Source of the DNA: Seison nebaliae
Taxonomy: Eukaryota; Rotifera; Pararotatoria; Seisonacea; Seisonidae
Assembly (NCBI GenBank): GCA_023231475.1
Contig: JALJEE010002164.1
Span: 1-34,471 of the forward strand
DNA length: 34,471 bases
Reading direction: 5' to 3'
Shown here: piece after piece, positions 1-10,436 of the stretch
Numbering within the stretch: position 1 is the first letter of the stretch
Layout of the letters: each line of letters begins with the position of its first letter
The notes under the pieces: generated by a model
Told to the model about the DNA's origin: nothing
Seen by the model: the letters and a program-made list of their open reading frames with translations, nothing else
The model's database searches: none
Translations under genes and position numbers: made by a program

Positions 1-293
1 CCTCTGGCGGTAGATCGATATGCAAATTGACACTTACCAGAAAATAAGATATTTTCTATTCGTTGCTTAATGATGGTTTCGATTAACTTAATCATTCCAC
101 TAGAAATAGATATAGGACGGTATGAATTTACGTCGCGAGGATCATTATTGTCACTTTTAGGAATTGGAATAATAAGAAACTTCCTTAATGCCGAATAATC
201 TACCTCGTCATTAACTATACGATTAATGTGGGATACTATCAAGTCAATGTATTTATAATATTGATTCATAAGATTTTCTATTCTTTTATAGTT
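1..293 (-). mobile_element. LINE (non-LTR retrotransposon) reverse transcriptase fragment
   Basis: Read on the minus strand, 293 down to 1 is one open frame of 97 codons that runs off the window edge. It contains LIIPIPKSDNNDPRDVNSYR followed by PISISSGMIKLIETIIKQRI and then QFAYRS. These are the conserved N-terminal blocks of non-LTR reverse transcriptases: the 'IPK...SYRPIS' block, the 'K..E..I..R' helix and the 'QFAYR' block. The frame is closed upstream by a stop at 294-296, so the element's 5' part is missing or in another frame here. The catalytic YADD block would lie left of the window. The clade (R1, Jockey, CR1 or other) cannot be told from this piece. It is a LINE rather than an LTR element because SYRPIS-type spacing is typical of non-LTR enzymes. 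Confidence 0.85.
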
Positions 294-361
294 TTAGTTC
301 CAGTTCTTATAAGAATTGTGTTTGAAGTGAATGAATAATTATAAATAAGGAATTAGGAGGA

Positions 362-3300
362 ATGTCGAATCAAGAAAAGACATTTTTATTTTGTTTTTTT
401 AATTTATTGAATCCAAATGAAATTTACAATGCTCCTTCTAATAATTACTTGTCTTACAGTAAATTTAAGTGAATAATTTCTTTCTACTGTTACCTCAAAT
501 TTCGTTAAAATAGGTGGAGGTGCAATCTCTGATTGGGTACATGAAAAGAACGGTATGAATATCATATTTAGAAAGTTATGGTAATTTAATTTTTAAAATA
601 TTGTAGAGGAAACTAAACCGGAATCGTCCGATCTTGAACCGAAACTTGGTAAATCTTATTTCCGAGCCAAAAAATTTCCAGAACCATCACCTGTTAACGA
701 GGTTAAAGGAAGGAGTATGTCTCCCAATCTAGGAAGTTCATCATTCCACATTAAAATATAAATAATTTAATATTTAAGAACGCTTTGATTCAGTTAGATC
801 GTTCTTTAATAAATATTCAGATGAAGGCAATCCATCGCCACCATCCAATGCAAAATCAGGTTGATTAATCAGAAATATATCAATAATATAAATACATAAT
901 ATTCCATTAGCTTTTAATGGTTACAGGCGTCATGGTGCGCAACATCTTCCTTCATATTTACAGAAAAGTTTTCATCGAATTACTCATTACAATAATCAAC
1001 ATGTTTCGTTTATCTTCGAAATTTATAAATCTATAGATTCGAATGGAATAATTGAGGAAAAAGAAGATCATGACGAAAGTGAATTTATTTTAAATATTTA
1101 AATAATATATGACATTTAGCACACTCACCATTCATGAGAGGTAGAACTGTAGCTCCAAGTAACAATTTCTTACAAATTATAATTACTTTTACATAAAATT
1201 TGAAAGGAGTCAAATTCAGTGATTTCCAAGAGAATGAACCTTCTGATATCTATCGACTCAAATCAGATGGTTTAACAAAATCTATTACAATTTCTCAATT
1301 CTAACTCAATTAATAGATTATAGTTCAGATATATCTGTTAATAATGAAAATGATGATTCAACAAACCAGTTAAACGTGGAAAACAATGATAATCTTAACC
1401 AAAAGACATTAGCTCCAAGTTTGTTATTTCCAATTCGAATATTTTTTAATTTGATTATTAGAAGTGAACGATAATGGATATTCAGAAGATTCACAAACTG
1501 ATAACTCTAAATTAGATTGTTATACTTTTAAATTAAATTTGAATATTTAATCTCTAATTTTATCTATCTGATCGAAATAGATTCAGTTGATGATTCCAGT
1601 CAATCGAAGACCTATTTGAATAGTCATAACAATGTTGAAAATAGAATATTTAAAACAGAGTACGACTTTAATGATGAAAATGATGAGGACAATAAAATTG
1701 AACCGGAACCTGAAAAAATTTATAGAAGTATAATTTTCGATTATGAATTTTAATTTTCATCATTATATATACTTAATATATTAAATATTATTAAGGTGAA
1801 GTGAAATGGAATATCGGGACGAAACCATCAAAAAGTTTGTCAGTTTCTCAATTCAAAATATTATAATCTTAATTTGTTAATTGGTTTAGCTAAAACACAT
1901 TATTTCAATATAAAATGTTAATAATTCCATTATATAATTCCTCCAATTTCATTTGGTATTGAAAGATGATGAAAACGACAACATAAAAAATGAACATGAA
2001 GAGACTAATGAGAGTTATTATCATTTAATATAAATTCAAATTGGTTTAATTTTAAATAGAACATGAACGAAGTAACATTGCAACTCAAACTGGTTACTAT
2101 TTCCATTTCAATAATTAAATTATTAAAAAATTGTTCAAAAGGTTCTTCAACAAAAATAGAAGAATTAGATAAAAAGCAGAAAGATGTTGCAGTTCAATCA
2201 GCGAACGAAGAAAAAAAAATAATTCATACAGAACGAGAGATAGTGACGAAGAAGGAACAAGTTGATAAAATGAAAGATGATGAACTAAAAGAAACAGAGA
2301 AAGAACTTGAGCGGAAAGAAATGGAATTGCATCTTCTTAAAGAGAAAAAACTAAAAGAGAAAGAAGAAGAACTTTTGGAAAAACGAATAGAAGAACAACA
2401 TTTGAAGCACCAACAAAGGATGAATGATTTGAAAATGAAAAAAATCGAAATAGAGAAAATCAAAGTTGGGGAAGCAGAACTGGAGGACGAAATTTCAAAA
2501 AAAGAAGAAGAGATGAATCAGATAAAGGAGAACATGAATGAAGAAAATAAAGAAAGTAAGAAAATCGAAGAAACATTAAAACAAACTGTAATACAGAAAG
2601 AAGTTTTAGAGAAAAAAGTGATTTTTGATAAACTTACTCAAACGGAAAAAACTGAACAAATTAGTTCGGGATTATTTTCTGATTCTTAAAATCCTTTAAA
2701 ATTATTTAAATTTTCATATTTTGTTTCAGGTAATACTCTTACTAATAATCAAAAAACACAGAATAAAGCTACTGAAACCAATGAAGATGATATGACAAAT
2801 TCGGTAACAGAAACTGTAACAAATTCTTCAAGTAACTTCATGTCGAATTCTAAAACAAACTCTGCAAATAATGCTCAAACTCAAACGGTCGATTTTGTGG
2901 ATTCGCCCACAAATGTTCCATCAAAATATTCATCTTCCTTCGATTCCCCAACGGATTCTCCTGCCGATTCCCCAACGGATTCTCCTGCCGATTCTCCAAC
3001 AAATTCTCCAATCGTTTCTTCAGGAAATTCTCCATCAAAATCTCCGATACAATCCGATTCCCCAACACAGTCTAAATCAGATCACTCACTAGAAACTATT
3101 TCAGATCTCAATACAGGCAAACGAATGACATCCACATCAAGTCAAACTGGAGATGATGATATTTCTGAAAAGAATGATGGTTTTTCTTTATATTAAATTT
3201 ATAGACATTTATCGAAATTCAGTAACGAATGACGATGACGATGAGGATGAGGAAGAAAAAGGTTTTAATTGATTCTCATAATTTTTGATTCATAATTGAA

Positions 3301-5223
3301 ATAATTCAAAGATAAAAATTCAGAAAATGAAAAAAAAGAAGAATTTAAACGAAGTTTAGAAATTTGTCATAATTTAAAAAATTACCGTTTTTCTCCAGTT
3401 GAAGCTAATGTAGTAAGTTTAGGTGAATTATCGACAGATAAGATGACCAAAGTAGAAGATATAACGAAAGAGAAAAAAGAATCAAATACAACTACAATAA
3501 ATGTAGTTAAGAATAGTTAATTTCAAAAATAAACAATTTATTTATTGTCTTATAAATAGAATTGTCCCAGAAATCGATAGAAATTATAGAACAAGAAAGA
3601 TTCAGAAAATTTGTTCGTCTCAGTATCGATCAGATGACTAATACTATGAAATTTGATTATTTTACTGGTTTATCATCTCATTCGAATTCCTTAAATGTTT
3701 TATAAAACAAATTTTAGTTTATGATATGCCAACTGATAGAAAAATGTCGGCCATGGCCAATGGTTTACCATTGACCAAGTTCATGACAAGTTATTATAAA
3801 AGTAATTTATTTTTAATTTTCAATAAATTGAAATTGTGTAGTTGACAATCGAGAAGTTCGACGAGAGTTATATGTTTCAATTGAAAATTTAAGAGATTCT
3901 CAAACATCGTCAATTCGTCAACAATATAAAGGAGTCACTTCGACTCTTATTATTATATTTAGGTCAAATCGATTTTAAAAATTTACCAAAAAAGCCGAGA
4001 AGTATAATTAACGAATGTTTCGATGAATTCAATACGATATTGTTCTGTCGTAATTTTCCGTTTTATACGAATATTTATCCCGAATTATTACCAATTATCA
4101 AAGTTGATTTTCCTCATTTCCATTTCAATTTGATAATTGAATTTAGAAACATAATTATGTATTTCTCCCAGAAAGGAATGAATTGAATCTCTATAGAAAT
4201 CATCGACTTCTCATTATGACATTTATTGAAATCATAAGTCTGGTGCATTTACATTCGAACGAAGTCAAAGCGAAATTGTTGACTTATTTTGGAGTGAAGA
4301 AACGTTTCGAAAGACAACAAAATCGAATTGAATATGACGAAGAACAATTCACAAAAATTTGTTAGATTTCCTTAAAATCTTTTTCGTTGATCATTTCTCA
4401 AATTTCCAGTGAATGCTTTATTAAACTATAATGATTTGGATTCGGTTAGAATTGTGACTTGTAATTTAATTTTTATGAAAATATTCACAAATATTGTCAG
4501 TATGCAAAATTACAACAAACGGCAGTAAGAGCTATCAATCCTGAGATTTGTGCCAAAAAGAAAGAATTGGGAGCGTTAAGTGTTGAACATTCTCAACATT
4601 TATGGATGATGAGAGAATTCCCAACGAATGACTATCGTAAACGATTCCGTGAAATAGTTTATTGTTATGCGAAAGTGAATGATTGTACACAAATTTTACA
4701 TACTATCCAAGTTTAAAATTGATGATGAAAAAATTTTTGAAAATTTGATTTTTAGAGAATTTTCCTTTATCAAATGTTTCCCATTTATCCGAAGGAAGTT
4801 CTTCCAACATCTCAAACAACACTCGAAGTTCAATTACAATTCTCATTTCGATTAAACAATTTATCAATTAACAGGAATATATGAAAGGATTTGCTTCGAA
4901 AATATTTTATCCAGTTGATCGTCAATATCGATTCAAAACATCAATTGTCAAAAACGTCTATTGTCCAATTATTCGATATTATATCAAAATTTATGATCTC
5001 TTTTACAGTTAGTGAAAAAAATTTGAAAAAAAATTTTTTTTAATTAAATTTATTTTATTTAACTTTAGACCAGACAACTAATTCAGTTTACAAATTACCG
5101 GACCATATTAAAGATGAGGTTTTCCTATTTACCATCATTGACGGAGTGAAACAAATCGATAAACATCAAAAATCTGTTCTCATCAGCACTATGAGGACAA
5201 TGCCGATATGTAAAGAAAAATAA
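362..5223 (+). CDS. Unrecognised 29-exon gene made of small symmetric phase-1 exons; coiled coil, Ser/Pro repeats, TQT motifs
   Basis: Not recognised. My exon model is 362-392, 460-468, 514-552, 607-735, 779-859, 911-1078, 1120-1158, 1207-1269, 1317-1418, 1462-1518, 1581-1727, 1796-1834, 1890-1916, 1966-2013, 2060-2092, 2142-2663, 2730-3179, 3223-3261, 3312-3515, 3560-3667, 3718-3801, 3842-3916, 3963-4102, 4147-4360, 4410-4444, 4501-4710, 4756-4827, 4875-5007, 5069-5223. It stays open to a TAA and gives about 1150 residues. The first 22 introns are all phase 1. The N-terminal half is acidic and Ser/Asn-rich. Exon 2142-2663 is a Lys/Glu coiled coil, and exon 2730-3179 carries DSPTDSPA repeats. 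TQT-like motifs (ATQTG, LTQTE, QTQTV, SQTD, SQTG) resemble dynein light chain LC8 sites (inference). The C-terminal 450 residues look globular and helical with no match I know. The start and the 9-nt exon 460-468 are the least certain parts. Confidence 0.65.
2942..3001 (+). repeat. 24-nt tandem repeat coding DSPTDSPA
   Basis: The unit GATTCCCCAACGGATTCTCC + TGCC occurs at 2942-2965 and again identically at 2966-2989, followed by a degenerate third copy. It encodes DSPTDSPA-type Ser/Pro repeats inside the multi-exon gene. The two copies are identical at DNA level, which suggests recent duplication or ongoing length variation. Confidence 0.9.
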
Positions 5224-5342
5224 GTTGAATCGATCACTCCTCATTGACGAATTAGAACTTCATTTTATTATTTATAAATATAATTTTTATTTTCTCTAAT
5301 AAAATTTTAATTTATGAAAAATTCTTTGAAAAACAAATTCTT

Positions 5343-5705
5343 CTATAAAGGAAATTCCGATTTTTTTTCCGTTTTCGGTTTGTCCGGATAGAGATTGGGA
5401 TAACGATCAGTACATTTTCGCAATTTCTCAAAATTCTCTAAACAATTCACACCTTTGTTCTCGTCAGCACTCAGATGGAAACATGTGAACGCTTCACGAA
5501 ATTCTTCTGCACATGGTCCCGATGAAATGGTGCCTAGACAAGGACAGCCCCAATTGATACTTCCATCGGGACGAACCAGACCAGCTGGAGTTTCCATTTC
5601 ATTCTCATGTTTGAAGACGACTGTTGGTGATTGTTGCAATTCAGTCGTCGAAAGAAAATGGACGACGTCTTTGCCGAATTTCAAATGAAACGAATCTCCT
5701 GACAT
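5343..5705 (-). CDS. CHCHD4: CHCHD4/Mia40 mitochondrial intermembrane-space oxidoreductase
   Basis: Mia40 oxidises Cys-rich precursors in the mitochondrial intermembrane space and is re-oxidised by Erv1/ALR. The 120-residue product has the redox CPC in NWGCPCLG, then twin CX9C helices: C-AEEFREAFT-C and C-LENFEKLRK-C, and the family's RYPNLYP end. There is no long N-terminal membrane anchor, as in animal rather than fungal Mia40. I start at ATG 5705 (MSGDSFHLKFGKD), which lines up with the short animal N terminus. The frame is open a little further up, to an AG acceptor at 5741-5743, so a 5'UTR intron is likely. The stop is TAG at 5343-5345. It lies 120 bp tail-to-tail with the gene on its left and about 130 bp downstream of the WDR6 stop on the same strand. 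Confidence 0.93.
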   Translation of the reverse strand: MSGDSFHLKFGKDVVHFLSTTELQQSPTVVFKHENEMETPAGLVRPDGSINWGCPCLGTISSGPCAEEFREAFTCFHLSADENKGVNCLENFEKLRKCTDRYPNLYPDKPKTEKKSEFPL

Positions 5706-5836
5706 TCTCAATAAAGAAATTTGTGGATTGACACGAGAAGCTAAAAAATTCAAAATTAATTTTCATTTCTTTTCTGTTCTCATAGTTTCAATTACAACTC
5801 GCTTATGTTATAATCAATTTTATTGTTTTAAGAATT

Positions 5837-8637
5837 TTATTTATGAAAAATGGATAAATCGTTGAAATGATGCAAACCGATTCCACCGATTAAAATGAAC
5901 GGAATTTGTTTTCTTAGAATGAAAGAAGAGCTATCAGCAACATCCGTAATTTTAGTCTGTTCCATTCGAAGATGATCATTTTCTTTTAATTGAATGAGAT
6001 GAATTCGATCATCTAAACCGATTGAAATAATTTTTTGATTGTGAAATAATTTGAAATCTATCCAAATTTAAATAAAAGAGAAAGAAATGAATTAAATAAA
6101 ATTAACCAGTAATTGTTGAATGATGAATGTTTAATTGGAATAATTTAGTTAATTGATTGGAAAGAAGATGGAATGAAGACAAATTTATATTACCATCATC
6201 ACCACTTGATAAAAATTTAATTTTAGATTTATCTGTTTCCTTTATCAATAATGAAGTTATGGCATTCTGATGTATTTTGAATGATTTGACAGAATTGATA
6301 TTGTTTAGAACATTCACATAACCTTTCACATCGCTAAAGATTGAGAGGGAAGTGTGAACAATGACACTAGAAATCGATACGGAATGTTTCCACAGAAATG
6401 ATATCATTCCATCCAATTTCCATTTATCATTCATTTTAATTCGATGCAATTCTCCATTAGTTAAACAAACATAAATATGATCATTAAAAAAATGAAGAAA
6501 TTGAATTCGAATATCATCATTTGTTTGAGATTTAAATCGAAAATTATCGATTGATTGAATAAGGAAGAAATTTGAAATACGAAAAAATTTATATAAAAAT
6601 ATTTCTCCTTTACTACCACCACTACAAATATATTGGGCATCATTATATTTGAATGTTATCACACATTTTATTTCTCCTAAATGATCGTTTATTTGATAAA
6701 TTCGTTTTATTTGACATTGCTCATAAATTAAAAATATCAATGATCCACTTTCACTCCCCAAAATGACAATTTCATCTGATTGGAAGAGAAAAGATTCCAT
6801 CGCATTAATTTTACGTGATAATTGGAAATCTCTTTTTCCTGATGATTTATCATTTAATATTTGAATTTGAAGATTTGAATGTAAAAGGGAATAGAAGAAG
6901 AATTGATGTTGTTCATTCAACGATACAAATTGCCATGAACGATGTCCATTCGAACAAGGAACATGATCAACAATTTCATTTCGATCATTCTTCAATAATA
7001 ATTGAGATGATTCAAAATTCAAACATTTCATATAATCATCAATCATATAACATTCATCGGAAACTGGTAAAGGTTCTAATATGATCTTACCAATCCATTC
7101 TCCTAATTTTACTGATCGAATCGATTCGATTTGATATGAATCATTTATAAATTCTCTCAATAAATCAATAAATATTAATCCACTTCGATAAGATGAATAT
7201 ATTAATCTCGTCGAATGATTAATCGTTCTAACATCGATATCTGTCACTCCTTCTCGATTAGGTAAACGACGACAATATTTTACCAATGGTTCAATTCCTT
7301 TTATTTCCATATCGACATCTTTATTGATTGATAATTGATAATATAATAAATGACCATATCGGGTTCCAATTATAAGGAATTTCTGAGATAAGCTTACCAT
7401 CTTGATGGTGGACATCCAACTAAATTTACTTTTAGGTAGTTGTAAGAAATGTTCAATTCCATTACATGATACTTTCCTCACACTTTTATGATCATTTGAA
7501 AATCGAAAAGAAATCATTCCATCATTTTTCTCATTCAAATTAATAAGGAAACAAAATGATTCATTTATCGACTTATCAAATCGAATGAAGTTGATACACA
7601 TTTTCCCACTTTCAACAATTTCCACATTTTTTATTTGAATTTTACCCGCTTCAAATTGGACACAATGAAATTTGTAAAATATCTTATTATTTCCATTCAA
7701 TTCCATTTCCATCACTTGATCGAATTGATTACTAACATAAATGAGTTGTTGAAATGTTCTCGTACAAATTGGACGGAAAGGTAATTCAAGTCTAGAATGG
7801 AATTCTAATTTATCGTTAAATATATCGACGAATTGACTTTTGTTACTTCCACCGATTATTCTCAAATTTCCAGATTCATTTTTCAAAATTCTGATCAATT
7901 CATAACGACCGTTTGGAGATTTAATGTTCATGATCGATTTATTGTCATGAAGGAACATTCGTTCAATTTCAATTCTCTTAATATTTCCACTCATATCCCC
8001 ACAAAATAAAATTCCATTTGATAAACAAAAAGATCGAATAAAATTTCCAGTTTTGGAAATGAATCGTTTCTCTTCCAAACAATTCCCATTTCCATTTTGT
8101 CTACAATTTAAACAATTATAATTCGAAAATAAACTATCGCCAAACGAATCTAATATCGATAATTTTCCATTCTCATCAGATATGATTAGAAAAGAATCAG
8201 ATAAAATACAATTGATAGTTCGAACATCATTCTCCTTATTTTCTATTCGATAATGACAAATCAATTTCTCTATTTTAATATCATATTCCCATCGTTCAAT
8301 ATTTCGACCAGTCGCAACAGCAATTATGGATTCATTAATGAACAGATCGACGGAAAAAACGGAACAATCCAAATTATTCAATTTCAATAAATTTCTCAAA
8401 ATGAATTCGTCTCCTTCTACAATAATTTCTCCAAGTTCAACATCTCCCATAACTGTTCCTAATATGACATAAATCTTCTCATTCTTTACTTTCACTTTAC
8501 CACAAAGTCTAATAAAATGATAATTATAATTCTTCCTCTCTCATAAAATCCACAAAATAATAACAGACACGATTTCTTTACATTCAACAATTTCTTCTTC
8601 TCCTCATAATTTTTCCCCTTTATCCCCCAAACATCAC
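5837..8637 (-). CDS. WDR6: WDR6-like WD-repeat protein (tRNA 2'-O-methylation partner)
   Basis: WDR6 (yeast Trm734/Rtt10) partners FTSJ1/Trm7 in 2'-O-methylation of position 34 of tRNA anticodon loops. The main exon (8508 to 6107) encodes about 800 residues of diverged WD blades. The last exon (6057 to 5837) follows a 49-nt GTTAAT...TAG intron. The junction gives HSTITDFKLFHNQKIISIGL, a good match to the final WD blade of WDR6, then TKITDVADSS and LIGGIGLHHFND, matching the family's C-terminal 'VPDVAD...LGGQGLEVYN' stretch. The N-terminal stretch LNNLDCSVFSVDLF...IIAVATGRNIERW matches the WDR6 blade around 'WIWDARWLEGNIALALGHN'. An upstream exon at 8637-8565 (GDVWGIKGKNYEEKK...) fits in frame through a 54-nt intron but is tentative. 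The true start codon was not found, so roughly 50-90 N-terminal residues may be missing. Confidence 0.75.
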
Positions 8638-8701
8638 CTGATGAATTCAATAAAATTATCTAACCCAAAAATGGAAAAATTTATTATTGAACAAAATAAT
8701 C

Positions 8702-9354
8702 TTAAACTTTATTTGATTGTGATAGAGCAGTTTCATTTTCATTTTGAGTGACATAATTTGAGAAGTCTAAAATATTATCATTCAGGTATCTGGGAAGTTG
8801 AGAAGAATAAATTTACAAAGAATCTCAACTAAAAGAAGAAACTTAACAGATAATTGTCGATTTGATATGAAGATTTATTGAAAATGACAAATTCATTCCC
8901 TCCAGAAATTCCCAATCCATCTCCGACATCTCCTAAAAATCATACGTTATAAATGACATTAAATTCTCTAAAGAAAGAAACTTAGCAAGTTAATTTGTTC
9001 GAAGTCGAAAATTTTTCCTTCGAATTTTTTATTTTCGATATTTTCTTTTTCAACAATTCTCAAATGACGACCATACGCTGTGGAGTGGATAGAGAATAAA
9101 TTGAGAGAAGTAAAAATTAAACTGAAGAATAAATTTTCCTGATCAATTAACAAATTAGTAATGGGCAAATGAACATTTCCAGGAAAGTTCATTATTATGA
9201 AATTAAATGAAGTTGGAGGAGAGCTCAATATCTAAAATGGAAAGAAAGAAAGAAAATCGTCTCGTTGTGAATGAAGAAGAGAAATGAGAAGATTTCAAAA
9301 TGAATCATCCATGTCAATATTTCTCGAATTTTTAGCTCTTCCCACCAGACGCAT
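8702..9354 (-). CDS. Unrecognised multi-exon gene, head-to-head with RpS27
   Basis: Not recognised. Minus-strand exons that splice in frame are: main exon from an acceptor near 9229 down to about 8981 (contains NFPGNVHLPITNLL and TAYGRHLRIVEKEN), then 8932-8848 (DVGDGLGISGGNEFVIFNKS), then 8789-8702 (LNDNILDFSNYV, ending LSQSNKV and stop). Introns are about 49 and 58 nt with GTTTCT and GTTAAG donors. A 9-nt first coding exon ATGCGTCTG at 9354-9346 joins in phase 0 across about 115 nt, giving MRLILSSPP; this is a guess. The product is about 170 residues, without an obvious signal peptide or membrane segment of standard length. Its start lies within about 70-180 bp of RpS27's, so the two probably share a promoter. 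The possibility that part of it belongs to the WDR6 N terminus was tried, but the phases did not fit. Confidence 0.5.
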
Positions 9355-9534
9355 GTGTTGAGGTTTAGATTTTTAAATAAAAAATTATTAGAAGAATTTG
9401 CTGATCAACATCACTAGTAGAATTATGCCGGTTAGACTCAACTTTTTATTTTCGTTGCGTAACTTCCCATAGAATATATAAATTGTTTCTTTGTCGTTTG
9501 TTTAAACCAAATTTAATTTCTCTTATTTCAAATC
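9346..9534. promoter_or_regulatory. Probable shared (bidirectional) promoter, with a second copy of the RpS27 first exon
   Basis: Only about 180 bp separates the probable start of the minus-strand gene (9354) from the RpS27 ATG (9535). Within it, ATGCCG followed directly by GTTAGACTCAAC lies at 9425-9442. This mirrors the real first exon at 9535, ATGCCT followed by GTTAGAATTCC. Both encode Met-Pro followed by the same GTTAGA donor. An AT-rich TATA-like run, GAATATATAAATTG, lies at about 9472-9485, between the two copies. Confidence 0.4.
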
Positions 9535-9980
9535 ATGCCTGTTAGAATTCCTATTTTCTTTTTCTCAATCTTTTTTTTCTTCTGTATCTTCCATTTTTTA
9601 CAATTTAATTCATGTCTCTTATTCTTTTGCAGTTAGCTAAAGATTTACTCCACCCATCACTCAAAGAGGAACGAAGAAAATGTAAGTTGAAGCGATTGGT
9701 ACAAAGTCCCAATTCTTACTTCCTCCAGATCAAATGTAACGGTTCTCATTAATAATTGGATGATAATAATCGAATGAATCTCTTTTAGAATGTTATCGTG
9801 TCACAACGATATTCAGCCATGCTCAAAGTGCTGTTGTATGCAGTGGTTGCAATAAAGTCATTTCCACTCCCACGGGTGGAAAAGGAAAAATTTCAAAAGG
9901 TTCATCATTTCTACTCTTTTCTTCTGGTTCAATTAATTTCCGTTGTTACAGGATGTCGAACCAGAATCATCAGAAATTAA
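9535..9980 (+). CDS. RpS27: 40S ribosomal protein S27 (eS27)
   Basis: This is a small-subunit ribosomal protein with a C4 zinc finger. Exons 9535-9540, 9633-9741, 9789-9899 and 9952-9980 give 84 residues, exactly the usual eS27 length. The first exon codes only Met-Pro. Then come [48 protein letters not shown] and the family end GCRTRIIRN. The zinc ligands are the pairs Cys-X2-Cys in KCNECY and VCSGC. Introns are 92, 47 and 52 nt and all begin GTT. A pyrimidine-rich stretch (ATTTCTCTTATTTC) sits just before the ATG, as expected of a ribosomal-protein 5'UTR. An AATAAA lies near 10035 in the 3'UTR. Confidence 0.97.
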
Positions 9981-10436
9981 GAAACTTGTTTTCACAATGA
10001 CTATTTTCCTTAATCAGCACTTTCGGTTGTTATTGTAATAAATTATAACAATTTAATAATATCCGTATCTTCCTGTCTTTCTTATATTAAAATTAACTTG
10101 AGTATTTCCTGATTTATTTCTATTCCACTAAATTTTTCCTAAATTATCAGTTATAATTTATTGATATCTAATTTTAGTACATGGGTGCATCAAATTGGTG
10201 TAGAATTAATATAATTCCCAATAAAAATGCCAATTAATAATGTCCAATGGCACAACACTACAACTAGTCACACACCTGCACACATCATACTAAAAAGTAA
10301 AAAAAGAAATTATTCAATTAAGATTTAGAAATTTTCTTAAATTTTATGGAAATTGAAAATTGAAGCTTGAAAACAAATCATTGAAAACGGAGAAAATAAA
10401 AACAATACGAAATTAATACGTAAATTTGAGGGAAAT
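9981..10436. other. Intergenic: RpS27 3'UTR and SF3B2 5' flank
   Basis: Contains a polyadenylation signal AATAAA near 10035 and otherwise AT-rich sequence. A short patch CACACACCTGCACACATCA near 10269 is the only compositionally distinct stretch. No open frame or RNA gene is evident. Confidence 0.6.

Noticed and set aside
650-682. A possible 33-nt intron (GTAAATC to TTTCCAG) in the left gene
   Set aside because: It would keep the frame, but it is shorter than the 43-nt or longer introns elsewhere and the sequence reads through as coding.
2224-2463. Minus-strand open frame opposite the coiled-coil exon
   Set aside because: It is the Ser/Phe-rich shadow of the Lys/Glu-rich coiled coil on the other strand.
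2850-3092. Alternative-frame open stretches over the DSPTDSPA repeat
   Set aside because: They arise from the 24-nt tandem repeat read in other frames; only the frame joined to spliced neighbours has consistent exon phases.
8968-9228. Reading this stretch as a single-exon gene
   Set aside because: It is better explained as the middle exon of a spliced minus-strand gene with an AG acceptor at its 5' side and an in-phase donor at its 3' side.
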